Shown here piece after piece: positions 8,331-18,090 of a DNA stretch of 52,059 nt (position 1 is the stretch's first letter; each line of letters begins with the position of its first letter). The stretch lies in assembly GCA_964584755.1 (NCBI GenBank), contig CAZPAV010000017.1:1-52059 (forward strand), given 5' to 3'. The notes under the pieces were generated by a model. That model worked only from the letters and a program-made list of their open reading frames with translations, was not told where the DNA came from and ran no database searches. This DNA is from CAZPAV01 sp964584755. Its GTDB lineage: Bacteria; Actinomycetota; Acidimicrobiia; Spongiisociales; UBA5794. A program made the position numbers and the translations under genes.

Positions 8331-8361
8331 TCCGGCCCGGGCACCGGTGACCTCAGCGGCC
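8322..8361. terminator. Hairpin joining the convergent ends of the hydratase and TlpA genes
   Basis: GGCCGCTGA at 8322-8330 (last two codons and stop of the hydratase) is the exact complement of TCAGCGGCC at 8353-8361 (the same codons and stop on the minus strand), giving a 9-bp stem with a CCGG/CCGG inner pairing. Both proteins therefore end Gly-Arg-stop. It probably serves as a bidirectional terminator; no U-tract is present. Confidence 0.55.
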
Positions 8362-8952
8362 GAGGTGCCGGGCGAGCCGGGCGTCGATCTCCTCGCCGGT
8401 GAGGCCCCCGAAGATGCGGGCGACGACGGTGCCGTCCCCGTCGATGAGGTACGTCGCGGGGAGGCCCAGGGGGGAGTACGCCCGGTTCACCGTGCCGTCC
8501 TCGTCGAATCCGATCGGGTACTCGATGCCGATCTCCTCGACGAACGCCTCGGCGTCGCCGCGGGCGTCCTGGACGGCGACGCCGAGGAAGAGGACCTCGG
8601 GGTGGCGCCGGGCCGCGGCGTCGATCGCCGGCATCTCCTGGCGGCAGGGGAAGCACCACGAGGCCCACAGGTTGAGGAAGACCGGGCGGCCGTCCTCGGC
8701 GAGATGGGTGGAGAGCCGGAACGTGCCGCCGCCGGCGGTGGGGACCGCGAAGTCGGGTGCGGGGGCCGCCGCCGCCGGACCCGTGTCCTCGAGTCCCAAG
8801 GCGGCGAGGTCCGGGAGCGTGCCGGGCCGGGGGTCGGGTCGGGCGAGCCACCACGTGCCGAGGAGGGCGGCGGCTCCGAGGAGGACGACGGCGAGGAGCG
8901 CCGTTCGGGGCCGGCGCCGGGGCGGCGGGTCCGAGGTCACGGGCGAGGACAT
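8353..8952 (-). CDS. TlpA/ResA-type membrane-tethered thiol oxidoreductase
   Basis: 199 residues: cytosolic basic N-terminus, one membrane anchor (about 17-37), then a thioredoxin fold with the active site LWASWCFPCRQEMP (Cys100, Cys103) and the cis-Pro region GLPATYLID (about 160-170). The extra strand and helix and the WCxPC context are typical of the TlpA/ResA group, which reduces disulfides outside the membrane, often in cytochrome c maturation. No cytochrome genes lie nearby, so the partner is unknown. It is divergent from the molybdopterin oxidoreductase gene, which could also use an extracytoplasmic thiol system. Confidence 0.85.
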   Translation of the reverse strand: MSSPVTSDPPPRRRPRTALLAVVLLGAAALLGTWWLARPDPRPGTLPDLAALGLEDTGPAAAAPAPDFAVPTAGGGTFRLSTHLAEDGRPVFLNLWASWCFPCRQEMPAIDAAARRHPEVLFLGVAVQDARGDAEAFVEEIGIEYPIGFDEDGTVNRAYSPLGLPATYLIDGDGTVVARIFGGLTGEEIDARLARHLGR

Positions 8953-8959
8953 CGGCGCG

Positions 8960-8965
8960 ACGATA
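8960..8965 (-). promoter_or_regulatory. -10 box (TATCGT) seven bases before the TlpA ATG
   Basis: Minus-strand TATCGT, then CGCGCCG, then ATG at 8952; transcription would start at or within a base of the start codon. Confidence 0.5.
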
Positions 8966-9011
8966 GTGAGGCCCGCGCCGGAGGACCGTCTCGTGGGCGC
9001 GGGACCTCCGG

Positions 9012-9017
9012 TACCAT
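9012..9017 (+). promoter_or_regulatory. -10 box (TACCAT) six bases before the molybdopterin oxidoreductase ATG
   Basis: TACCAT is followed by CGTCCG and ATG at 9024. It is preceded by a G (CGGTACCAT), and there is no ribosome site, so a leaderless mRNA is likely. Confidence 0.55.
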
Positions 9018-9023
9018 CGTCCG

Positions 9024-9620
9024 ATGACCGTCCCCCGCCCGGAGCGACCCGCCGCCGACCCCGACCGGGTCCCTCCCGGCCAGTACGTCACGGCACGCTT
9101 CCCGGTGCTGCACGTCGGCGACGTGCCCCGGTTCGACCCCGCCGACTGGGATCTCGCCGTGGACGGGCTCGTCGCCACCGAGCGTCGCTGGAGCTGGGAG
9201 GAGATCCAGGCGATGCCCACCGAGCGGGTCGTCGTCGACATCCACTGCGTGACGAAGTGGACGATGCTCGACACCGAGTGGGAGGGGGTTCCCCTGCGGG
9301 CGCTGTGGGAGCGGATCGCCCCGCTTCCCGGCGTCACCCACGTCCTCGTGCGTGCCGAGCAGGGGTACACCGCCAACCTGCCGGTGGACGATCTCCTCCG
9401 GGAGGGGAGCCTCCTCGCCCACACCTACGGCGGCGAGCCGCTCACTCCCGAGCATGGCCGGCCGCTGCGGCTCGTCGTCCCCCATCTGTACTTCTGGAAG
9501 TCGGTGAAGTGGGTCCGCGGCCTCACCCTCCTCGCCGGCGACGAGCCGGGGTTCTGGGAGCGCAACGGCTACCACATGTACGGCGATCCCTGGCGGGAGC
9601 AGCGCTTCTGGGGGGATTGA
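9024..9620 (+). CDS. Soluble molybdopterin-dependent oxidoreductase, sulfite-oxidase fold
   Basis: 198 residues. A compact sulfite oxidase/MsrP-type Moco-binding domain: WDLAVDGLV (about 42-50), the Mo-ligand cysteine Cys75 in VDIHCVTKW, a GVPLRALWE segment, and GRPLRLVVPHLYFWKSVKWV near residues 150-170, which matches the cofactor-binding tail of the family. There is no Tat or Sec signal, unlike MsrP, so it is predicted cytosolic. Family members oxidise sulfite or reduce sulfoxides; no haem partner is encoded beside it. It is divergent from the TlpA-like gene. Confidence 0.85.
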   Translation: MTVPRPERPAADPDRVPPGQYVTARFPVLHVGDVPRFDPADWDLAVDGLVATERRWSWEEIQAMPTERVVVDIHCVTKWTMLDTEWEGVPLRALWERIAPLPGVTHVLVRAEQGYTANLPVDDLLREGSLLAHTYGGEPLTPEHGRPLRLVVPHLYFWKSVKWVRGLTLLAGDEPGFWERNGYHMYGDPWREQRFWGD

Positions 9621-9735
9621 GGCGCCCGCCGCGGCCGGCTCCGGCCCGCGTCGTGCGGTCGGCGGCCCGTGGCGGGCCCGGTAACCTGGTCGTCCCGCCA
9701 GTACGAGCACCGCCGACCATCCTGTGAGGTTCCCC

Positions 9736-12423
<2,688 letters not shown>

Positions 12424-12435
12424 GGCGCTCGGGGC

Positions 12436-12984
12436 TCACCCCTCGAACCACGGCTCGAGGGTGACGCCGAGGCCGTCGGCGATCCGGTTGACGTACGCGT
12501 AGTACGCCGTCACCTGGGCGATGTCGAGGATGTCGCGGTCGTCGAACCCGACCGTCCGCAGGGCCGCGACGTCGGCGCGGGTCGTCGCCGCCGGGGTCAC
12601 GGTGAGCTTCACCGCGTACGCCAGCATCGCCCGGCGGCGGGGCTCGAGGGGCGCGGTGCGCCAGTCGGCGGCGACGGCGGCGAGGAGGTCGTCGTCGCGG
12701 AGGAGCCGGCGCAGACCGCGCCGGTGATGCGCCGTTCAGTAGTGGCAGCCGTTCGTCTGGGAGACGACGAAGGCGATGAGCTCCCGCTCCACCTTGCGCA
12801 GGGTGCGGGTGCCGGTCATGGCGGCCCGGTACAGGGCGTCGTGGGCGGCGAGTCCGGCGGGGTCGAGGGAGTGGATCGCCATGATGTGGTCGACCCGTCC
12901 CGTCGTGGGGTCCGTCACCCGCGGCCGGAGGGCGGCGAGCTCCCCGTCCCAGTCGTCCTCGGGGATGGTGGTGATCCAGGCCAT
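12436..12984 (-). CDS. AhpD-like peroxidase-related protein, candidate selenoprotein (CxxU)
   Basis: If the TGA at 12736-12738 is read as selenocysteine, this is one continuous 182-residue frame. The start is ATG 12984, with GGGAG eight bases upstream and a TAGGTT -10 further up. The product fits the carboxymuconolactone decarboxylase/AhpD superfamily, peroxidase-related branch. Residues: Glu66 and Glu68, then NGCHY, with Cys80 and the UGA at codon 83 exactly where the second catalytic Cys normally stands, then T-A-His86-His87. Reading continues through typical family sequence (DWRTAPLEPRRRAMLAYAVK) to the stop at 12436 with no further defect. A SECIS-like hairpin lies just 3' of the UGA. The alternative is a nonsense-mutated pseudogene. 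The family uses the redox pair to reduce peroxides. Confidence 0.8.
12706..12738 (-). promoter_or_regulatory. Bacterial SECIS-like element after the in-frame UGA
   Basis: On the minus strand the UGA (12738-12736) is followed by 11 bases and then CCGGCGC-GGUCU-GCGCCGG (12724-12706), a perfect 7-bp stem with a 5-base apical loop. The loop starts with GG and lies 18 bases after the UGA. This fits the published bacterial SECIS rules (short apical loop, G among its first two bases, 16-37 bases from the UGA). The GGUCU loop is the one I recall from E. coli fdhF. A bulged U in the upper stem, present in fdhF, is not evident. Confidence 0.75.
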
Positions 12985-13034
12985 TCGTGTGCTCCCGGTG
13001 GGTGGGGAGCCAACCTACCGCGGCGGGCGGCGGG

Positions 13035-13727
13035 TCACAGCTCGGTGTGGCAGGGGTCGTCGCCGCGGTGGGGGGTGACGATGGCGAGGGGCTCCTGATG
13101 GGTGGCCTCGAGGAGACCCTTGACGATGCCCTGGTCGAGCCGGCAGACGAGCTCGGGGTGCTCCCGGGCGGCTTCGGCGAAGGGGCAGAAGCGGGTGACG
13201 AGCTCGCGGTCGTTGGGTCCCACCTCGGTGTCGAAGCCGACTCCGACGAGGGCCCTGGCGACGGCGAGGGCGGCGGCCTCGAACCCGGCGTCGTCGGGGA
13301 GTCCGATCTCGGCGGCGATCTCCCGCCCGTACTCGCGCCCCACCTCCTCGGCGATGGTCGGGGCGCGTTCGGGGGCGACCCGCTCCACGACGCGGATGAG
13401 GAGCTCGACGAGGAGGTCGTAGCGGCGGGCCGGGAACTGGAGGGAGATCGCCTTGCCGGTGGGCTCGTAGTGCTTGGCGGGCCGGCCCGCCCCCGGCCCG
13501 GCGCGCCCGCGGGGTCGCCGGTGGGTGACCTGGAGGTACCCGTCGGCGACGAGGCGATCGAGGTGATGGCGGGCGACGTTGGGATGGATCCCGAACAGGT
13601 CGGCGATCTGGGCGGCGGTCATGGGCTCGGGGGACTCGCGTACGGTGATGTAGATGCCCCGCCGGGTCGCGTCGCCGAGACTCGAGGCGAGATCGGCGAC
13701 TTGCCGGTCGAACTGTTCGGCGTCCAT
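13035..13727 (-). CDS. SufR-like winged-helix regulator with three cysteines
   Basis: 230 residues from the ATG at 13727, preceded by GGGAG seven bases upstream; a 12-codon in-frame extension is dropped. Residues 12-92 form an HTH domain (TAAQIADLFGIHPNVARHHL is the recognition unit, then the wing). The C-terminal half has Cys181 (RFCPF), Cys195 (LVCRL) and Cys226 (DPCHTEL), the three-cysteine spacing expected of SufR-type Fe-S-sensing repressors. It is divergent from the Mrp/ApbC carrier gene across an 80-bp region with CTATC/GATAG repeats, so it probably senses Fe-S status and controls itself and mrp. The neighbouring assignment supports this but does not prove it. Confidence 0.75.
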   Translation of the reverse strand: MDAEQFDRQVADLASSLGDATRRGIYITVRESPEPMTAAQIADLFGIHPNVARHHLDRLVADGYLQVTHRRPRGRAGPGAGRPAKHYEPTGKAISLQFPARRYDLLVELLIRVVERVAPERAPTIAEEVGREYGREIAAEIGLPDDAGFEAAALAVARALVGVGFDTEVGPNDRELVTRFCPFAEAAREHPELVCRLDQGIVKGLLEATHQEPLAIVTPHRGDDPCHTEL

Positions 13728-13768
13728 GATGCGGCTCCCATCGGGCGCAGGAGGCGGGTGCACCGCTC

Positions 13769-13797
13769 ACTATAGTTTCTATCCACTATCTCGATAG
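13769..13797. promoter_or_regulatory. Divergent promoter and likely operator between SufR-like gene and mrp
   Basis: The palindrome ACTATAGT (13769-13776) supplies a TATAGT -10-like hexamer on both strands. Next come CTATC at 13779-13783 and an inverted repeat CTATC-TC-GATAG at 13786-13797, immediately before AGGAG, the ribosome site of mrp. This A/T-rich patch stands out in the GC-rich surroundings. A repressor bound here would block both genes. Confidence 0.55.
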
Positions 13798-13807
13798 GAG
13801 TTGTGTC

Positions 13808-14905
13808 GTGGTGGATGAGCAGGCGGTTCGGTCCGCCGTCGAACAGATCGAGGACCCCGAGCTCCACCGCCCCCTGGGCACGTTGGGGACGATCCGCGCC
13901 GTGACGGTGGCCACGGACGGCTCGGTCCGGGTGCGTCTCGCCCTCGCCGTGCCCGACTCCCCGGCCCGGGAGCGGCTCGAGGCGGACGTCGCCGCCGCCG
14001 TCACCGCCGTCGCCGGCGGGGGCGACGTGGCGGTGGAGTTCGTGCCGATGAGCGAGGGGGAGCGGGAGGCGCTCGGCGCCCAGCTCCGCGGGGGACCCGA
14101 CGGGAAGGTGACGGTGGGCGGTCCCGGATCCCGCACCCGGGTCGTCGCCGTCGGCTCGGGGAAGGGCGGGGTCGGCAAGTCGTCGGTGACGGTGAACCTC
14201 GGTGTCGCCCTCGCCCGCCGCGGCCGCACCGTCGGCATCCTCGACGCCGACGTCTGGGGCTTCAGCATCCCGCGGATGATGGGCGCGGATCGTCCGCCCA
14301 CGGTGCTGGGGAACCTCCTCCTGCCGCCCGAGCTGTACGGGGTGCGGGTCATCTCGATGGACTTCTTCGTCCGGCCCGGGCAGGCGGTCATCTGGCGGGG
14401 CCCGATGCTCCACAAGGCGATCGAGCAGTTCCTCTCCGACGTCTACTGGGACGATCCCGACTACCTCCTCATCGACATGCCGCCGGGGACGGGGGACGTG
14501 GCCATCTCGATGAGCCAGTTCCTGCCTCGGGCCGAGACGATCATCGTCACCACCCCGCAACCGACCGCGCAGCGGGTGGCGGCCCGGGCCGGGCTCATGG
14601 CCCGCCAGGTCGATCAGGAGATCCTCGGCGTGGTGGAGAACATGTCGTGGTTCACCGGGGACGACGGGAAGCGGTACACGATCTTCGGCGAGGGGGGCGG
14701 TGCCGCGCTCGCCGCGGAGCTGCAGGTGCCGCTCCTCGGCCGGGTCCCGCTCGTGCCGGTGCTGCGCGAGAGTGCCGACCAGGGGCTGCCGGTGGTGGTC
14801 GCCGACCCCGACGGCGAGGCCGCGGCGGCGTTCGCGCACCTCGCCGAGGAGGTCGAGAACCGTCGACCCCGCATCCGCACCCATCCGGAGCTCGTCATCC
14901 GCTGA
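13808..14905 (+). CDS. mrp: Mrp/ApbC-type Fe-S cluster carrier P-loop ATPase
   Basis: 365 residues, GTG at 13808 seven bases after AGGAG. It has an N-terminal MIP18/DUF59-type domain (about 1-85) and a Mrp/NBP35 ATPase domain with the deviant Walker A GSGKGGVGKSS (about 116-126), DADVWGFSIPRMMG, and LIDMPPGTGDVA. The CxxC that carries the bridging cluster in many Mrp proteins is absent: after ENMSWF comes TGDDGKRYTIFGEGGG. As far as I recall, other actinobacterial Mrp proteins also lack it. Role: transfer of Fe-S clusters to apo-proteins in the cytosol. It is divergent from the SufR-like regulator. Confidence 0.9.
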   Translation: MVDEQAVRSAVEQIEDPELHRPLGTLGTIRAVTVATDGSVRVRLALAVPDSPARERLEADVAAAVTAVAGGGDVAVEFVPMSEGEREALGAQLRGGPDGKVTVGGPGSRTRVVAVGSGKGGVGKSSVTVNLGVALARRGRTVGILDADVWGFSIPRMMGADRPPTVLGNLLLPPELYGVRVISMDFFVRPGQAVIWRGPMLHKAIEQFLSDVYWDDPDYLLIDMPPGTGDVAISMSQFLPRAETIIVTTPQPTAQRVAARAGLMARQVDQEILGVVENMSWFTGDDGKRYTIFGEGGGAALAAELQVPLLGRVPLVPVLRESADQGLPVVVADPDGEAAAAFAHLAEEVENRRPRIRTHPELVIR

Positions 14906-14943
14906 GCGGGTACGATTCCCCGAGCGAGCGAGAGGACGCCGGC

Positions 14944-15177
14944 ATGGAGGAGACCGTCACGGTCCGTTTCGGGATGATCTCGGCCCGGGAGGTGGAGCTC
15001 GAGGTCGATGCCCACCAGGACGTGGCCGAGGCGTTCGCCCTGGCGATGGGGGCCGGTGAGGCGATCCTGTGGATCACGGACCTGCGGGGCCACCGGTACG
15101 GCGTCGTGCTGGACAAGGTGGCATTCCTCGAGGTGGAGAAGGCCCGGCCCCGGGAGGTCGGGTTCGGTCCGGTCTGA
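14944..15177 (+). CDS. DUF3107 family protein
   Basis: 77 residues, ATG at 14944, 38 bases after mrp. It starts with a strand (TVTVRFGM), has an acidic helix (DAHQDVAEAFALAMG) and ends in a second sheet (ILWITDLRGHRYGVVLDKVA then FLEVEK). This is the size and pattern of DUF3107, a small ATP-binding-annotated but functionally unknown actinobacterial family. A TACGAT hexamer at 14911-14916 could give it its own promoter. Confidence 0.8.
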   Translation: MEETVTVRFGMISAREVELEVDAHQDVAEAFALAMGAGEAILWITDLRGHRYGVVLDKVAFLEVEKARPREVGFGPV

Positions 15178-15193
15178 GGGGTCGGGACGCGCT

Positions 15194-15221
15194 CCGGGCC
15201 CGGAGGGGAATCCGGGCCCGG
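15194..15221. terminator. Bidirectional hairpin between DUF3107 and whiB
   Basis: CCGGGCCCGGA (15194-15204), loop GGGGAA, TCCGGGCCCGG (15211-15221): an 11-bp perfect stem exactly in the gap between two convergent genes. Each arm is itself palindromic. No U-tract follows on either strand. Confidence 0.65.
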
Positions 15222-15238
15222 ACGGTACTCGGCGGTGG

Positions 15239-15520
15239 TCAGCTCGCCGCTTGCTGCTGCCGGCGACGACGGCGCTCCGCGAGCCAGCGCTTGCGGAGAC
15301 GGCGCCGGTCGTCTTCGGGATAACCTCCCCAGACCCCGGCCTCCTGGTTCGTTTCGAGCGCGTACTGCAGACACTCCTCCTGGACCGAGCACGACCCGCA
15401 GATGGCGACTGCCTTGCGGATCTGCTCGACCGCCGGGCCCGTCGTCCCTACCGGGAAGAACAGGTCCGGATCGGAGTCACGGCACGCGGAGAGCTCCCTC
15501 CACTCGGTGACGGTGAGCAC
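15239..15520 (-). CDS. WhiB-family Fe-S transcription factor
   Basis: 93 residues from a GTG at 15520 with GAGGGAG about eight bases upstream; a longer in-frame extension would run through the CRP-type operator and is rejected. Cys13, Cys41, Cys44 and Cys50 (C-x27-C-x2-C-x5-C) are the four [4Fe-4S] ligands. The GVWGG turn and the basic C-terminal tail DDRRRLRKRWLAERRRRRQQ are the sigma-factor and DNA contact parts. WhiB proteins sense NO, O2 or redox state and act with the primary sigma factor. It looks closest to the WhiB1/WhiB2 type. A perfect CRP-type site lies about 35 bases upstream. Confidence 0.93.
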   Translation of the reverse strand: MLTVTEWRELSACRDSDPDLFFPVGTTGPAVEQIRKAVAICGSCSVQEECLQYALETNQEAGVWGGYPEDDRRRLRKRWLAERRRRRQQQAAS

Positions 15521-15553
15521 GTTCGATACTCCCTCGGCGTGAATCGGTTCGTG

Positions 15554-15573
15554 TTTGTGAACGCTTTCACAAA
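15554..15573. promoter_or_regulatory. CRP-type operator upstream of whiB
   Basis: TTTGTGAACGCTTTCACAAA is an 8-bp inverted repeat with a 4-base spacer. It contains TGTGA-N6-TCACA (15556-15571), the consensus of cAMP-receptor-protein/GlxR regulators. It lies between whiB (start 15520, minus) and yqeY (start 15694, plus) and is much closer to whiB. Its distance to a transcription start cannot be fixed, so activation and repression are both possible. Confidence 0.8.
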
Positions 15574-15693
15574 GTGAGGCATTCAGAACGCCGGGCTCGG
15601 CACCCGGCAGGGGGAGTTTACGGGACCACCGACGGTGGCGCAAGGACTTTTCCGTCGCCGGCCCGGTAGCCTCTCTCTGGAGCGAGGAGGACC

Positions 15694-16152
15694 ATGGCGG
15701 GAATCCGGGAACGCCTCCGGCGGGATCTCACGGCGGCGATGAAGGCGAAGGACCGGGCGACGGTGAACGTCGTCCGCCAGATCGAGTCGGAGGTGGCGCG
15801 GGCGCGCACCGCCCCGGGCTTCACGGGCGCCGTCGACGACGACCTCTACCGTCGGGTCATCACCTCCTACGTGAAGCGGATGGAGAAGGCGAGGGCCGAG
15901 TTCGCCGCGGCGGGGGAACGGGGACGGCAGCAGGTGGAGCAGCTCACCTTCGAGATCACGTACCTCTCCGGGTTCCTTCCGCAGAAGCTGGGGGAGGAGG
16001 AGACCCGGGCGCTGGTGCGACGGACGATCGGGGAGCTCGGCGTCACCGACCCGCGCCAGACGGGTCGTGTCATCGGGGCGGTCATGCGGTCCGGATCCGA
16101 GCTCGACGGTGCGCTCGTGGCCCGGCTCGTCGCCGAGGAGCTGAACGGCTGA
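15694..16152 (+). CDS. yqeY: GatB/YqeY domain protein
   Basis: 152 residues, ATG at 15694 after GGAGCGAGGACC. All-helical: an N-terminal IRERLRRDLTAAMKAKDRAT-type segment, then YVKRMEKARAEFAAAGE, and the C-terminal YqeY/GatB tail domain with TGRVIGAVMRSG. The tail domain binds tRNA in GatB; the stand-alone YqeY family is proposed to act in tRNA-related amidation but is not well characterised. A TAGCCT about 20 bases upstream may be the -10 box. Confidence 0.9.
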   Translation: MAGIRERLRRDLTAAMKAKDRATVNVVRQIESEVARARTAPGFTGAVDDDLYRRVITSYVKRMEKARAEFAAAGERGRQQVEQLTFEITYLSGFLPQKLGEEETRALVRRTIGELGVTDPRQTGRVIGAVMRSGSELDGALVARLVAEELNG

Positions 16153-16183
16153 GGGCCGGCGCGGGGAGGGTTCGTGACGACGG

Positions 16184-16255
<72 letters not shown>

Positions 16256-16326
16256 CGACGCGAGGATTGTAATCTTCCCCCGGCCGCTCCGGCAGTGGGC
16301 GGCCTTCCGACAACGAGGTCACCGAC

Positions 16327-18090
16327 GTGTCCCTGCTCTCCCAACTCTCCGCCGCCTTCGGCGATGCCTTCGCCGCCCTCGGGCTCGACCCCGCCTACGG
16401 GGAGGTCGTTCCGTCGCAGCGGCCGGAGCTCGCCCAGTTCCAGTGCAACGGCGCGCTCGCCGCGGCCCGCGCCGCGGGGCGGAAGCCCCGCGAGCTCGCC
16501 GCGGCCGTGGTGGAGGCGGTGGGGGGGAAGGAGCGTTTCGCCGCCCTGGAGATCGCCGGGCCCGGCTTCATCAACGTCACCGTCAGCGACGACGTCCTCG
16601 GTGCCACGATTCAGGCGATGGTCGACGATCCCCGGCTCGGGGTCGCCGCGACGACCCCCCCGGTGCGGATCCTCGTCGACTACGGCGGACCGAACATGTC
16701 GAAGTCCCTCCACGTGGGGCACCTCCGGGCGGCGATCATCGGGGAGAGCCTGAAGCGCCTCCTCCGGTTCCTCGGCAACGACGTCACCGGCGACATCCAC
16801 CTCGGGGACTGGGGAATGCCGGTGGGGCAGCTCATCGTGGAGTTGCGACGCCGGCGGCCCGATCTGCCGTACTTCGACCCCGAGTTCACCGGCCCGTACC
16901 CCGAGGAGTCGCCGGTGACCCTCGACGACCTCTCCGAGATGTACCCGGTGGTCGTCGCCCGCTGCGCCGCGGACCCCGCCGAGGCGGAGCAGGCCCGGCA
17001 GGCCACCCTCGAGCTCCAGGAGGGCCGCCCCGGGTACGTGGCGCTGTGGCGTCACTTCCACGCCGTGTCGATCGCCGAGACGCGGCGGGACTTCGACGCC
17101 CTCGGCGTCGAGTTCGACCTGTGGTACGGGGAGAGCACCGTCCGGGACCGGCTGGCGCCCCTGGTGGCCCGCCTCGAGGCGACCGGGGTGGCCCGCCGCT
17201 CCGACGGGGCGCTCGTCGTCGACGTGGCCGAGGCCGGCGACACCAAGGAGGTCCCTCCGCTGCTCCTCACCCGCTCCGACGGCTCCTACCTGTACACCAC
17301 CACGGACCTCGCCACCCTCGAGATGCGGATGGAGGAGGGGTTCGAGGCCGTCCTCTACGTCGTGGACGCCCGTCAGGGCCTCCACTTCGAGCAGGTGTTC
17401 CGCGCCGCGCGCAAGGCGGGGATCGTCCCCGACGGCGTCGTGCTCGAGCACGTCGCCTTCGGCACGGTGAACGGACCGGACGGGAAGCCCTTCAAGACCC
17501 GGGAGGGCGGCGTGCTCCGCCTCGCCGACCTCCTCGCCATGGTCACCGACGCGGCCCGGCGGCGGCTCGAGGAGGCGGACATCGCCCAGGCGTACCCGCC
17601 GGAGGAACGCGACGAGATCGCCCGCCGGGTGGGGCTCGCCGCCCTCAAGTACGGCGACCTCATGAACCACCGCACCTCCAACTACGTCTTCGACCTCGAG
17701 CGGTTCACCTCCTTCGAGGGGAGGACCGGTCCCTACCTCCAGTACGGCGCGGTGCGCATCCAGTCCATCCTCCGCAAGGCGACCGAGCGCGATCTCGCCC
17801 CGGGTGCGATCCGGCCGCCTCGGGTGGGAGCGGAGCGGGACCTCATGCTCCGGCTGGTGCGGCTCCCCGAGGTGCTGGCCCGCACCGCGGCACGACGCGC
17901 CCCCAATCTCGTCGCCGAGTTCGCCTACGAGGTGGCGACCGCCTTCAACCGCTTCTACGAGACGTGCCACATCCTGCGCGAGGAGGATCCGGCGCGCCGG
18001 GCCTCCTGGCTGGCGTTGGTCGCCGTGACGCTGCGCGTCCAGGAGCGACTCCTCGATCTCCTCGGCATCGAGATCCCGGAGCGGATGTGA
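16327..18090 (+). CDS. argS: Arginyl-tRNA synthetase
   Basis: 587 residues, GTG at 16327. Class I synthetase charging tRNA-Arg. An N-terminal Arg-tRNA synthetase add-on domain (about 1-100), the HIGH motif as HVGH at 129-132 (GPNMSKSLHVGHLRAAIIGE), and FKTREGG in place of KMSKS, as in many bacterial ArgRS. The C-terminal DALR anticodon-binding domain ends LLDLLGIEIPERM. A TAATCT hexamer upstream (about 16271-16276) could be its -10 box. The last ATG-TGA overlaps the GTG of lysA. Confidence 0.97.
   Translation: MSLLSQLSAAFGDAFAALGLDPAYGEVVPSQRPELAQFQCNGALAAARAAGRKPRELAAAVVEAVGGKERFAALEIAGPGFINVTVSDDVLGATIQAMVDDPRLGVAATTPPVRILVDYGGPNMSKSLHVGHLRAAIIGESLKRLLRFLGNDVTGDIHLGDWGMPVGQLIVELRRRRPDLPYFDPEFTGPYPEESPVTLDDLSEMYPVVVARCAADPAEAEQARQATLELQEGRPGYVALWRHFHAVSIAETRRDFDALGVEFDLWYGESTVRDRLAPLVARLEATGVARRSDGALVVDVAEAGDTKEVPPLLLTRSDGSYLYTTTDLATLEMRMEEGFEAVLYVVDARQGLHFEQVFRAARKAGIVPDGVVLEHVAFGTVNGPDGKPFKTREGGVLRLADLLAMVTDAARRRLEEADIAQAYPPEERDEIARRVGLAALKYGDLMNHRTSNYVFDLERFTSFEGRTGPYLQYGAVRIQSILRKATERDLAPGAIRPPRVGAERDLMLRLVRLPEVLARTAARRAPNLVAEFAYEVATAFNRFYETCHILREEDPARRASWLALVAVTLRVQERLLDLLGIEIPERM

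Noticed and set aside
12436..12738. Frameshift as explanation for the split AhpD-like gene
   Set aside because: Both parts are in the same frame (their stops are exactly 300 bases apart) and the intervening 36 codons read as family sequence, so only the TGA separates them.
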